Below are positions 1 through 6,229 of a stretch of DNA of 6,830 nucleotides, one piece after another. The stretch comes from Acidimicrobiia bacterium (GTDB taxonomy: Bacteria > Actinomycetota > Acidimicrobiia > Acidimicrobiales > AC-14), in the NCBI GenBank assembly GCA_019243595.1, contig JAFAUA010000485.1:1-6830 (forward strand). Reading direction: 5' to 3'. Each line of letters begins with the position of its first letter. Position 1 is the first letter of the stretch. The notes under the pieces were generated by a model, which saw nothing but the letters and a program-made list of their open reading frames with translations, was not told the DNA's origin and searched no databases. A program made the position numbers and the translations under genes.

Positions 1-251
1 GAGACGGTGCGGACGGTCATTGCCCCGACGGCTCCGCGCGCGACGAGCGCCCGCAGGTTCGGTGTTTGACCGTGGCGTATGTCGTCCCAACTGAGGCCGG
101 AGAACCCGAATACGACAACCTTGGAGGCGGTCGGCGCCGACCGATCGTTGGGCTGGGCACGCACGCCCGACCACAGCGACGCGACCACGATGGCCGCGGC
201 GACGACGGCGACCACAGCGACAGGTGCTCGCATGGTGTGGAGAGTCTTCAT
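1..251 (-). CDS. Exported alkaline-phosphatase-superfamily-like protein, N-terminal part (3' end outside window)
   Basis: The minus strand is open from an ATG at 251 to the left edge, giving 83 codons of an incomplete gene. Residues 1-33 look like a signal peptide or signal anchor: a basic start (MKTLHTMR), a hydrophobic stretch at about 9-27 and a possible cleavage after VRA. Residues 44-58 read KVVVFGFSGLSWDDI, followed by TPNLRALVARGAVGAMTVRT. This resembles the first strand and helix of alkaline-phosphatase-superfamily proteins (V-x-G-x-D-G-L, then TPNL..L...G). The position usually held by the first metal-ligand Asp appears to be Ser51, so catalytic function is uncertain. A second in-frame ATG lies at 233. 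Neither start has a clear Shine-Dalgarno sequence; 251 is preferred because it gives the better signal-peptide N-region. The gene follows tatA by 84 bp on the same strand and may be cotranscribed. The coding assignment is fairly secure. The family call is an inference from a short segment. Confidence 0.65.
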   Translation of the reverse strand, partial: MKTLHTMRAPVAVVAVVAAAIVVASLWSGVRAQPNDRSAPTASKVVVFGFSGLSWDDIRHGQTPNLRALVARGAVGAMTVRTV

Positions 252-335
252 CGATGAATCGGGCACCAAGGGCGCTGGGGCCGTGACGGCTGCTAGCACG
301 AGCTGTTGTGCGCCGCGCCTGCTCCAATGAGCGCC

Positions 336-605
336 TCAGGACGTGGGCGGACGCGCTTTTCCCGCGGCGCGGGCCTCGGCGATCTTCGCGTCGAGTTCGG
401 CGCGCGTCAGGGTGACCTGCTCGTCGTCAGTGGCTGCCGGCTCCTCGGGGTGTTCGCCCGCGCGGATTCCCTTTTCAAACTCGGACTTCGCCGAGCCGAG
501 CGAGCGGGCCAGTTTCGGCAGCTGCTTGCTGCCGAAGAGCAGCGCCACGATGGCAAGGATGATGAGCATGTCCGGTCCGAGGATCTCAGCGAGGATCAAT
601 GCCAC
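336..605 (-). CDS. tatA: Sec-independent (twin-arginine) translocase subunit TatA
   Basis: TatA oligomers form the transient passage for folded proteins carrying twin-arginine signal peptides across the cytoplasmic membrane. The 89-residue product has the full family layout: a short periplasmic start with Glu7, a membrane helix at about 12-24, the diagnostic Phe-Gly hinge (F24-G25), then SKQLPKLARSLGSAKSEFEKG as the amphipathic helix, and a charged, disordered tail. The FG hinge separates it from TatB, which has a Gly-Pro at this place. It overlaps the upstream tatB-like gene by 10 bp. A Shine-Dalgarno sequence complementary to the 16S 3' end lies at 606-615, only 3 nt before the GTG at 605. 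An in-frame TTG at 599 (two residues shorter) sits 9 nt from it and overlaps the tatB stop as TTGA, so the true start may be 599. No tatC is present in the window. Confidence 0.9.
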   Translation of the reverse strand: MALILAEILGPDMLIILAIVALLFGSKQLPKLARSLGSAKSEFEKGIRAGEHPEEPAATDDEQVTLTRAELDAKIAEARAAGKARPPTS

Positions 606-949
606 TCACCTCCTTGTTGCAGCGCCTGATGCAACGGCCCGGTCCGCAGGCTGAGCCCGGCGGCTGTTGGCGCAGGAGGCGGGACAGGCCCTGACGCACC
701 GTTGAAGCTCGGCACTGACTGGGTCGGCGCCGGGGCGGGCGTGGACGTGGCCGCTGGGGCTGGATCATCGAGCTCAAGTGACAGGACCCCCCGCATCTCC
801 GAGGAAATGGTGTCCGACCAACGTCGCAGTTCACCCATCGTCCTCCCGACTTGGCGGAGCGCGTGGGGCAGCCTCTCAGGGCCCAGCACCACGAGCGCGA
901 CCACGATGATGACCAAGACATGCATCGGTGAGGTCAGGCCCGCGGGCAT
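596..949 (-). CDS. tatB: Sec-independent translocase subunit TatB-like protein
   Basis: TatB works with TatC as the receptor for twin-arginine signal peptides at the cytoplasmic membrane. The 117-residue product has a membrane helix at about 10-22 followed by LGPERLPHALRQVGRTMGELRRW. The G-P-E-R-L-P hinge and the following amphipathic helix are typical of TatB rather than TatA. After about residue 55 the tail is rich in Pro, Ala, Thr and Ser and probably disordered, as in other TatB proteins. The transmembrane segment lacks the N-terminal Glu seen in many TatB proteins; His10 is the only polar residue early in the helix. The ATG at 949 is supported by a well-placed -10-like element giving a leaderless transcript; a second in-frame ATG at 925 has no Shine-Dalgarno sequence. 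TatA/TatB paralogues are hard to separate, so TatB is a best fit based on the hinge and the pairing with an FG-type TatA next door. Confidence 0.82.
   Translation of the reverse strand: MPAGLTSPMHVLVIIVVALVVLGPERLPHALRQVGRTMGELRRWSDTISSEMRGVLSLELDDPAPAATSTPAPAPTQSVPSFNGASGPVPPPAPTAAGLSLRTGPLHQALQQGGEWH
606..615 (-). promoter_or_regulatory. Ribosome binding site of tatA
   Basis: The minus strand carries AAGGAGGTGA, a contiguous 10-nt complement to the 3' end of bacterial 16S rRNA. It lies inside the last codons of the tatB-like gene and ends directly at the GTG at 605. The core GGAGG is 3 nt from that GTG but 9 nt from the in-frame TTG at 599, which makes the start choice uncertain. Confidence 0.8.
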
Positions 950-955
950 CGCCCC

Positions 956-961
956 ATGTTA
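956..961 (-). promoter_or_regulatory. Probable -10 element for leaderless tatB-tatA transcription
   Basis: On the minus strand the sequence reads TAACAT, then GGGGCG, then the tatB ATG at 949. TAACAT fits the actinobacterial -10 pattern TANNNT. Its distance to the ATG would put the transcription start on the A of the start codon, which is the usual geometry of leaderless actinobacterial genes. No convincing -35 element is visible. The match is short, so this is an inference from spacing. Confidence 0.45.
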
Positions 962-1056
962 CGACTGTCATGTTTGTTGTCGTCGTCGTCTGGTACGGCC
1001 TGTCCCTCTAGGACCGCCTGCGGCTAGGGCGTCGGCGAAACGGGTAGGGACTCGGC

Positions 1057-1320
1057 ATGGCCACCAAGAAGAACGGCAAGCAATCGTCGAACGGATCGAC
1101 CAACGCCGGGCCCACGATCCGCATCCCGCTGCTCGACGCCCATCTCACGTTGCCTGGTCCGCCGAAGCTGGCCTACTACGCAGGACTCGGCGCCATGGCC
1201 GCCTTCGAGTTCATCGACTGGCCGGTGGCGCTGGTGATCGCGGCGGGCCACGAGGTGGCGACGAGAACGCGCAACCCCGAGGTTCAGCAGGCCGCCGAGG
1301 GCGCCGAATCCGGGGCCTGA
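1057..1320 (+). CDS. Small conserved-looking membrane-associated protein, function unknown
   Basis: An 87-residue product. Residues 1-20 are a Lys/Ser/Asn-rich, probably disordered head. Residues 21-35 hold a short strand-like part (IRIPLLDAHLTLPGPP). Residues 38-64 (KLAYYAGLGAMAAFEFIDWPVALVIAAGH) form one or two short hydrophobic helices broken around Asp54-Trp55-Pro56. A charged helix with Glu- and Gln-rich residues ends the protein. The ATG at 1057 is preceded by a weak purine stretch (TAGGGA, 1045-1050). The gene is divergent from tatB and convergent with the ATPase, overlapping the ATPase end by 37 bp. I recall, without being able to check, similar short actinobacterial proteins with an EWPVALxxGxGH-like hydrophobic segment. 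It may be a small membrane partner of its neighbours, but nothing in the sequence proves this. Confidence 0.75.
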   Translation: MATKKNGKQSSNGSTNAGPTIRIPLLDAHLTLPGPPKLAYYAGLGAMAAFEFIDWPVALVIAAGHEVATRTRNPEVQQAAEGAESGA

Positions 1321-4300
1321 GGCCACAACCGGCTCCCCAGGGCACCGGCCAACGCCGGCGCTGCAACTGACAGGCCGGTCGCCCCTGTGGCCGTGCTGGC
1401 CGCGATCGTCCACCCGATCGGGCCCAACGGTGTGCACCCGAACAGACGCGACAGACCGGGGGTCTGGATGACGCCGACCATGGCGGCCGCCGAGCCCAGC
1501 GACGCCGCCCACACCAGCGGATCGTTCCATCCGCTCGTCAACGTCTGCCCCAACTGGGTCCCGATGAGGGCGGCGAGGCCAACGGTATTGGCTCGCTTGC
1601 CACGGCCGGTCACCCGCGCCACGCCCCACGCCGACCCCGCCCCCAGCGCCGTGGCGGCGGCGCGCACGAGTATCGCCCGCTCGAGTTGGGAGCCCAGCGA
1701 CTCCTCGGGGCCCTCGGCCAGCAGGTCCTCAGCACTGCGATCCGGTGGGGGACGCACGGCGATGGCCATGGCCGGCAGCACGTCAGTGAGCAGGTTCACC
1801 AACAGGAGCTGACGGGCGTTGAGCGGTGAGCGGCCGACCAGTGCGGCGCCGCCGACGGTGAACGCGATCTCGCCCAGGTTGCCGCCCAACAGGATGGCAA
1901 GCGCCTCGCGCACCGACGCCCACATGGCCCGGCCCTCAACCACGGCGTCGACGATCGTCTCGATGCGTCCGTCGGCGACGACGAGATCGGCGGCGTGGCG
2001 CGCCGCGGGTGTGCTGTGGGGACCCAGGGCGATGCCGACGTCGGCCAGACGAATGGCCGGCGCGTCGTTCGCCCCGTCACCGGTCATGGCGACCGCCTTG
2101 CCGCTGCGCTGGTAGGCGCGCACGAGTCGCATCTTGTGCGCCGGCGTCACGCGGGCGAACACAGTGACATGGTCGAGCTCGCGTTCGAGCTCGCCGTCGT
2201 CCAGCTCGTCGATCTTCACACCGGTGAGGATGTCGCCGCCGTTGAGGATTCCCAGTTTGGCGGCCACGCCCTCGGCGGTGCTCGGATGGTCGCCGGTCAG
2301 CATCACCACGCGCACGCCCGCCTGGTGCAGCTGGGCGATCGCCGACGCGGCCGTGTCGCGTACGGGGTCGGCCAGGCCCAGCAGGCCCACGAGGACCAGT
2401 CGCTGCACTCGCTCGTCGTCGAGGTCCCGCCTGCTCGACGCTTCGCGCTGGGCGACGACCAGCACGCGAAACCCGCGCTTCGCCAGCCGTTGCACCTCGT
2501 TGTCCAACGTGTCGCGAACGGCGTCGTCGAGCGGAAGCTCCTCGCCCTCGCACGCCCAGCGGTCACAGCGGGGCAGCACCACCTCTGGTGCGCCCTTCAC
2601 GCTCAACCACTGGCTACCGGCACTTCGGCCCAGCACGGCGTGGTAGCCCCGCGCCGGTTCGAACGGCAGCTCCGCTTCACGCCGCCATCCGCCGTTCTCG
2701 TCGGGGGCGATGCCCCAGCGCCGGGCGCCGTCGACGACCGCTCGGTCGGTGAGGTGCGGCAGCGGATCGCCGTTTTCGTGCTGGGGGGAGGCCTGGGCGC
2801 CAATGGCGACCACCCGACGGGCGGTGTCGGTCATGGAGTCGCCGTCGTGTTCGCCGCTTGCGTCGACGACGGCTGCCAACTCGATGCTTCCCTCGGTCAG
2901 CGTGCCCGTCTTGTCCGTGCAGACAACGTCGACACGCCCAAGCGCTTCGATGGCCCGAGGGCTGCGCACCAACGCGCCCCTCCCCGCCAGGCGTCTCGCG
3001 GCGCTGAGCTGGGCCATCGTGGCCAGGATCGGCAGCCCTTCTGGTACGGCGGCCACGCCGAGGCTCACCGCGGACTGCAGCGTCGAACGCAGCGTCCGGC
3101 CGTGCAGCAGTCCGGCGGCCATCACGCCCGCCGCGCTCACGGCCGCCACGGGCAACGTGCGCCTCGTCAGCTCCTGCAGCCGGGCCTCAACACCGCCGGG
3201 CGGGGGCCCCTCGTCGCCGGCGAGAGCGAGGACCGACCCGACCTCGGTGGCTGTTCCCGTGGCGACGACAACGGCGTCGGCCGATCCGGCTGCCACCGCC
3301 GTGGACTCATACAGCATCGACGACCGATCGGCGAGCGATGCGGCCCCGGTTGGCGCGGGCGTCTTGGGCACGGTGAGGGACTCGCCTGTGAGCGCAGACT
3401 CGTCGACCTCGAGGGCGGCGGCGTCGATGACGCGCGCGTCGCCGGGAACGGCGTCACCGGCCTCGAGGCGCACGACGTCGCCGACGACCACGTCCTCGAC
3501 GGGCACGTCGACGGTGGCGCCGTTGCGGCGCACGGTGACGAGCTGGCGGTCGGCGTCTTCCAGCGAGCGCACCGCCTGCTCGACGCGGTAGCGCTGGATG
3601 CCGCCGATCAGCCCGTTGGCGCCGGCGACGGCGCCGACGATGACGGCGTCGGTCATCGACCCGACGGCGCTGGAGATGGCCGCCGCGCCCGCGAGCACCG
3701 GCGTCAGCGGGTTGACCAGCTCCTTGGCCACCGACGCGGGCAGCGACGGTGCCCGCGACACGTACACGCGGTCGGCGGGGCCGCGGCTGGCTACCTCGTC
3801 GTCGGAGAGACCTTCGGGCGACGTGCCCACGAGCTCCAGGACCTCATCGACATCGAGGGCATGCCACGGCGGTGGCGCTTCGACGCCAACGCGCGACTCT
3901 CGCCGGTTGAGCACGACGGCAGCACGCGTTGCGTTGGCCTGGGCCGCAAGCGCTGCCACGTTCACCGCCGTCATGGCGCGTGCGGTCGCGAGTCGGCCAG
4001 GAAGCACCAGGGCGAGGACGCCGGCGACGCTGGCTCCACCGAGGGCCAATGCAACGCTCTGGCGGCTCAGCTCGTGGGCGACGCCCATGGCGTCGACGAG
4101 GAAGGCGGCCGAGGCCAGGTCGTCGCCGACGATGACGTCGGCTGCCCAGGGCACCGGTCCTCGCTCCGACCACACGCCGATGCCGCAGTCGGCGGCGGCC
4201 AAGGCGTCGTTGTGGTCGAGGCCGCACACGAGCGCAACCGCGCATCCGTCGGCCTGCATCTCCCGTACCGCGGCCGCCAGTCCCTTGCCACCGTCGAGCT

Positions 4301-5474
4301 CCAGGTCAGCAGCGAGCTCTGCGGCAAGGTCGGCATCGCCGGCGACAGCGACCATGTGGCCGGCGTGGCGGGCGGCCGAGACCATGGCCGCGGCCACGGG
4401 GCGAAGACCGAGGTCGGTCCTGAGCACGGACGCGTCGAGGACCAGGCAGTCGATGCGGTCGAGGCGGCGTAGGGCGCCGTCGTCGATGGACAGGGCGCCG
4501 CGTGCGGCGAGCGCCCGACCCAGATGGGCGGCGAAGACGCTGCGGCCGTGGTGGGCAGCCTTTGGCGCGCTCGCCATCAACGTCGCGAGGCCTCGCCTTG
4601 GATCGCGAGAGAAGACCGCCGTCAGGCCCGCGCCGGCGACCGACACAAGCGCTGCTCTGTCCTCGTACTGCTCGACTGGTCCGGGGGGCAGCGGAACAGG
4701 ACGGGGCTCCACGCTCACGGGCCCGACGTCGTCGCTGTCGGCAGTTTGGAGCTCCTCGTCGATGGCGTGCCACAGAGCGCGGCGGGCGGAGTGCTCGGCT
4801 AACAGCGCGGCGCGCTCCACGCCGTCGACTGCGGGGCCGAGCGGCCCCTGGGCCAACGTCTGCGCCACGGCGTTGGCGATGGCCAGCCCCGCGTCAGTGA
4901 GCGACGCGCCGAAGGCCCGCTCGAGCACCTCGCGGATCCTCGCCTGTGACTGGACGAAGGGAATCACCGCCACCGCTTCGATGGGCACCGGCGTCAGACG
5001 CGCGAGTCGGCCGGCACCGCCGAGCGCAACAGCCACGACGTCGGCCACGAGGGCCACTGCGTCGCGGACGATCGGCTCCAGGTCGCCCGGAAGAGCGGCG
5101 CGGTCGTTGGGAAACAGCTCGTCGCCGACGCCGTGGTCGTCCTCGAGGGACTCCACGATTTCAATGATGTCATCGGCGTCGATCTCTCCGTCGTCGAAGG
5201 CGACGAGGATGCGACCTGTCACGCGGTTGACGTGCACCCAGTCGACGTGTTGCAGCGCGTTGAGCGCAGCTTTCAGATCACGGACGAGACCATCGGTGCC
5301 GACCTCGTGCAACGCCCGGACCTCGACGTGAACCCGACCGGGGCGGCGGACAACGCGCCGAGACCGCCGCCCGCCGCGACCGCGAAGCCAGCCCAGCAGG
5401 GGCAGGCTCAACGATGGCCGCGGGCCGGGCGGGCTCCCATAGGACCAGACCTTCCCGAGACACCGGACCGCCAA
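1284..5474 (-). CDS. Very long P-type ATPase: HMA-like domain, degenerate ATPase module and complete P2A-like cation pump (CtpI-like)
   Basis: A 1396-residue ATP-driven cation transporter of the cytoplasmic membrane. Residues 47-112 have the alternating pattern of an HMA domain but no CxxC. Residues 275-520 resemble a degenerate P-type ATPase core: M3/M4-like at 275-310, then LDASVLRT at 346-353, GD at 379-380, GLDHND at 418-423 and two hydrophobic helices up to 521. Residues 537-564 match the cation-ATPase N-terminal motif. The working pump follows: M1/M2 at 585-625, actuator TGES at 696-699, PEGLP at 811-815, DKTGTLT at 854-860 (phosphorylated Asp854), KGAPE at 960-964, TGD at 1060-1062, GDGANDAP at 1132-1139, M5 with Asn1199 and Glu1202, M6 NLLTD at 1227-1231, then further helices. 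Glu812, Asn1199, Glu1202, Asn1227, Thr1230 and Asp1231 match SERCA Ca2+-ligand positions, suggesting Ca2+ or a similar ion (inference). The size and layout recall mycobacterial CtpI. The start is uncertain: the TTG at 5474 is the longest option, and the TTG at 5411 is the alternative; neither has a clear Shine-Dalgarno sequence. Confidence 0.93.
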   Translation of the reverse strand: MAVRCLGKVWSYGSPPGPRPSLSLPLLGWLRGRGGRRSRRVVRRPGRVHVEVRALHEVGTDGLVRDLKAALNALQHVDWVHVNRVTGRILVAFDDGEIDADDIIEIVESLEDDHGVGDELFPNDRAALPGDLEPIVRDAVALVADVVAVALGGAGRLARLTPVPIEAVAVIPFVQSQARIREVLERAFGASLTDAGLAIANAVAQTLAQGPLGPAVDGVERAALLAEHSARRALWHAIDEELQTADSDDVGPVSVEPRPVPLPPGPVEQYEDRAALVSVAGAGLTAVFSRDPRRGLATLMASAPKAAHHGRSVFAAHLGRALAARGALSIDDGALRRLDRIDCLVLDASVLRTDLGLRPVAAAMVSAARHAGHMVAVAGDADLAAELAADLELDGGKGLAAAVREMQADGCAVALVCGLDHNDALAAADCGIGVWSERGPVPWAADVIVGDDLASAAFLVDAMGVAHELSRQSVALALGGASVAGVLALVLPGRLATARAMTAVNVAALAAQANATRAAVVLNRRESRVGVEAPPPWHALDVDEVLELVGTSPEGLSDDEVASRGPADRVYVSRAPSLPASVAKELVNPLTPVLAGAAAISSAVGSMTDAVIVGAVAGANGLIGGIQRYRVEQAVRSLEDADRQLVTVRRNGATVDVPVEDVVVGDVVRLEAGDAVPGDARVIDAAALEVDESALTGESLTVPKTPAPTGAASLADRSSMLYESTAVAAGSADAVVVATGTATEVGSVLALAGDEGPPPGGVEARLQELTRRTLPVAAVSAAGVMAAGLLHGRTLRSTLQSAVSLGVAAVPEGLPILATMAQLSAARRLAGRGALVRSPRAIEALGRVDVVCTDKTGTLTEGSIELAAVVDASGEHDGDSMTDTARRVVAIGAQASPQHENGDPLPHLTDRAVVDGARRWGIAPDENGGWRREAELPFEPARGYHAVLGRSAGSQWLSVKGAPEVVLPRCDRWACEGEELPLDDAVRDTLDNEVQRLAKRGFRVLVVAQREASSRRDLDDERVQRLVLVGLLGLADPVRDTAASAIAQLHQAGVRVVMLTGDHPSTAEGVAAKLGILNGGDILTGVKIDELDDGELERELDHVTVFARVTPAHKMRLVRAYQRSGKAVAMTGDGANDAPAIRLADVGIALGPHSTPAARHAADLVVADGRIETIVDAVVEGRAMWASVREALAILLGGNLGEIAFTVGGAALVGRSPLNARQLLLVNLLTDVLPAMAIAVRPPPDRSAEDLLAEGPEESLGSQLERAILVRAAATALGAGSAWGVARVTGRGKRANTVGLAALIGTQLGQTLTSGWNDPLVWAASLGSAAAMVGVIQTPGLSRLFGCTPLGPIGWTIAASTATGATGLSVAAPALAGALGSRLWPQAPDSAPSAAC
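5408..5440 (-). CDS. Possible 10-codon leader ORF ahead of the ATPase
   Basis: On the minus strand an ATG at 5440 opens a 10-codon frame (MGARPARGHR) that ends in TGA at 5410-5408. It is preceded by GGGAAGG (5456-5450), 9 nt away, the only Shine-Dalgarno-like stretch near the ATPase start. Its stop overlaps the in-frame ATPase TTG at 5411 as TTGA, which would allow translational coupling. It lies inside the longest ATPase frame, so it could be chance. A sequencing frameshift near the ATPase start would also explain it. Confidence 0.25.
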   Translation of the reverse strand: MGARPARGHR

Positions 5475-5492
5475 CCGGTGCTAGTGAATTCT

Positions 5493-5666
5493 TTACGCGG
5501 CGCGGCTGCGGGCTGGAGTCGTCGCGTTCACTGCCGGTCGGCGACGCCGAGGGGGCAGCGAACCGAGGTGGTCGACTCCGACCCGGGAGGCGATGGCGGC
5601 GAGCGCGGATGCCAGCGACTCGAACGCCGCGGTGATGGCCAACTCCCCCCGGAGCGGTGCGTCCAC
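5493..5666 (-). CDS. Candidate 57-residue protein, unknown
   Basis: A GTG at 5666 opens a minus-strand frame ending in TAA at 5495-5493, just upstream of the ATPase. The product begins VDAPLRGELAITAAFESLAS and continues as a likely amphipathic helix to about residue 30. An Arg/Pro run (PPRRRRP) and a Thr/Ala/Arg tail follow. Nearly all third positions in the helix part are G or C, more than in the other two minus frames, which supports coding. The Shine-Dalgarno sequence is weak, and the plus-strand frame here shares the same wobble positions, so strand bias alone is not decisive. The same frame is also open and GC3-rich before a TGA at about 5685, so this could be the end of a decayed longer gene. 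No family recognised. Confidence 0.33.
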   Translation of the reverse strand: MDAPLRGELAITAAFESLASALAAIASRVGVDHLGSLPPRRRRPAVNATTPARSRAA

Positions 5667-5764
5667 ACGACGATGGTTCCAGTCTCACCCTGCGAAGCGG
5701 TGGATGGCCGGTGTCGACGGGATGAATTGCGGCGGTACGACCGGGTGCTCCCAGGCCGCCCCTC

Positions 5765-6223
5765 TTAGCGCTGGCGCTTGCGGGCGCGGGTCGGGGCGGC
5801 CGTCGACTTCTTTGCCGTCGGCGCCGGCGCGTGGCCCCGCAACCGCCCGGGAACGCTGGCAGCGGCGCCGACCACCGACGACCCGCCATCGACCACCAGG
5901 CCCGTGCTGCGCGCCGTGAGCTGTCCGCCCCCGGCGACGACCGCACGCACGGCCTCGCCGCTGACGCGGCCCACCGCCCGTAACGTTGTGTCGACCACCT
6001 GGGCGCCGATGACGCCGGTCGTCCGCACAACGCCCCCGGAAATCTCCGCCGGCTTCTGCGCGAACGCGCCCAGAACCCCCCCGAGCTGGCGGGCGACGTC
6101 ACCGCCCGCGCTCTCTACGCGCTGGCCGGTCGTCAGGCCGTTCTGCTGGGCGGCCCGCCTGCGTGCTCCCAGGACGGCGAGCACAGCGATGGCGGGCCCG
6201 ATGAGGAACAGTTCGGGGTCCAT
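5765..6223 (-). CDS. Membrane-anchored Gly/Ala/Val-rich protein with basic tail, function unknown
   Basis: A 152-residue product. A short N-terminus (MDPE) leads into a membrane helix at about 5-19, followed at once by Arg21-Arg22-Arg23, so by the positive-inside rule the bulk should lie in the cytoplasm. Residues 40-125 are rich in Gly, Val, Ala, Thr and Arg, with recurring pieces such as GGVVRTTGVIGAQVVDTTLRA; these suggest amphipathic helices lying on a surface rather than a compact enzyme. Residues 131-152 are Pro/Ala/Lys/Arg-rich and end in ARKRQR, resembling the basic tails of histone-H1-like and some phasin-like proteins. The ATG at 6223 has AAGGA 6 nt upstream (6234-6230). It precedes the ATPase on the same strand with a 290-bp gap. 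No catalytic motif is visible, and nucleic-acid or phospholipid binding through the tail is only a guess. Confidence 0.75.
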   Translation of the reverse strand: MDPELFLIGPAIAVLAVLGARRRAAQQNGLTTGQRVESAGGDVARQLGGVLGAFAQKPAEISGGVVRTTGVIGAQVVDTTLRAVGRVSGEAVRAVVAGGGQLTARSTGLVVDGGSSVVGAAASVPGRLRGHAPAPTAKKSTAAPTRARKRQR

Positions 6224-6229
6224 CCTTGA

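Noticed and set aside
252..335. Possible terminator between tatA and the phosphatase-like gene
   Set aside because: Only a long-looped GGCGC/GCGCC pair and a 4-bp GCAC/GTGC stem are visible, with no T-run.
979..990. GTC/CGT trinucleotide run between tatB and the 1057 gene
   Set aside because: Too short and a common pattern in GC-rich DNA; not a CRISPR or a significant tandem repeat.
702..1370. 222-codon plus-strand open frame
   Set aside because: It runs antisense through tatB and out of frame through the 1057-1320 gene; low-complexity translation with no family features.
1995..4472. 825-codon plus-strand open frame
   Set aside because: It is antisense to the ATPase, whose motifs are unmistakable. 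Long antisense frames are expected in GC-rich genes, and the translation shows no domain.
3598..5331. 577-codon plus-strand open frame
   Set aside because: Same reason: a Ser/Ala/Thr/Arg-rich shadow translation opposite the ATPase.
5278..6102. 274-codon minus-strand open frame between the ATPase and the 152-residue protein gene
   Set aside because: It overlaps both genes in another frame, is Arg/Pro/Ser-rich, and has weaker third-position bias than the accepted frames.
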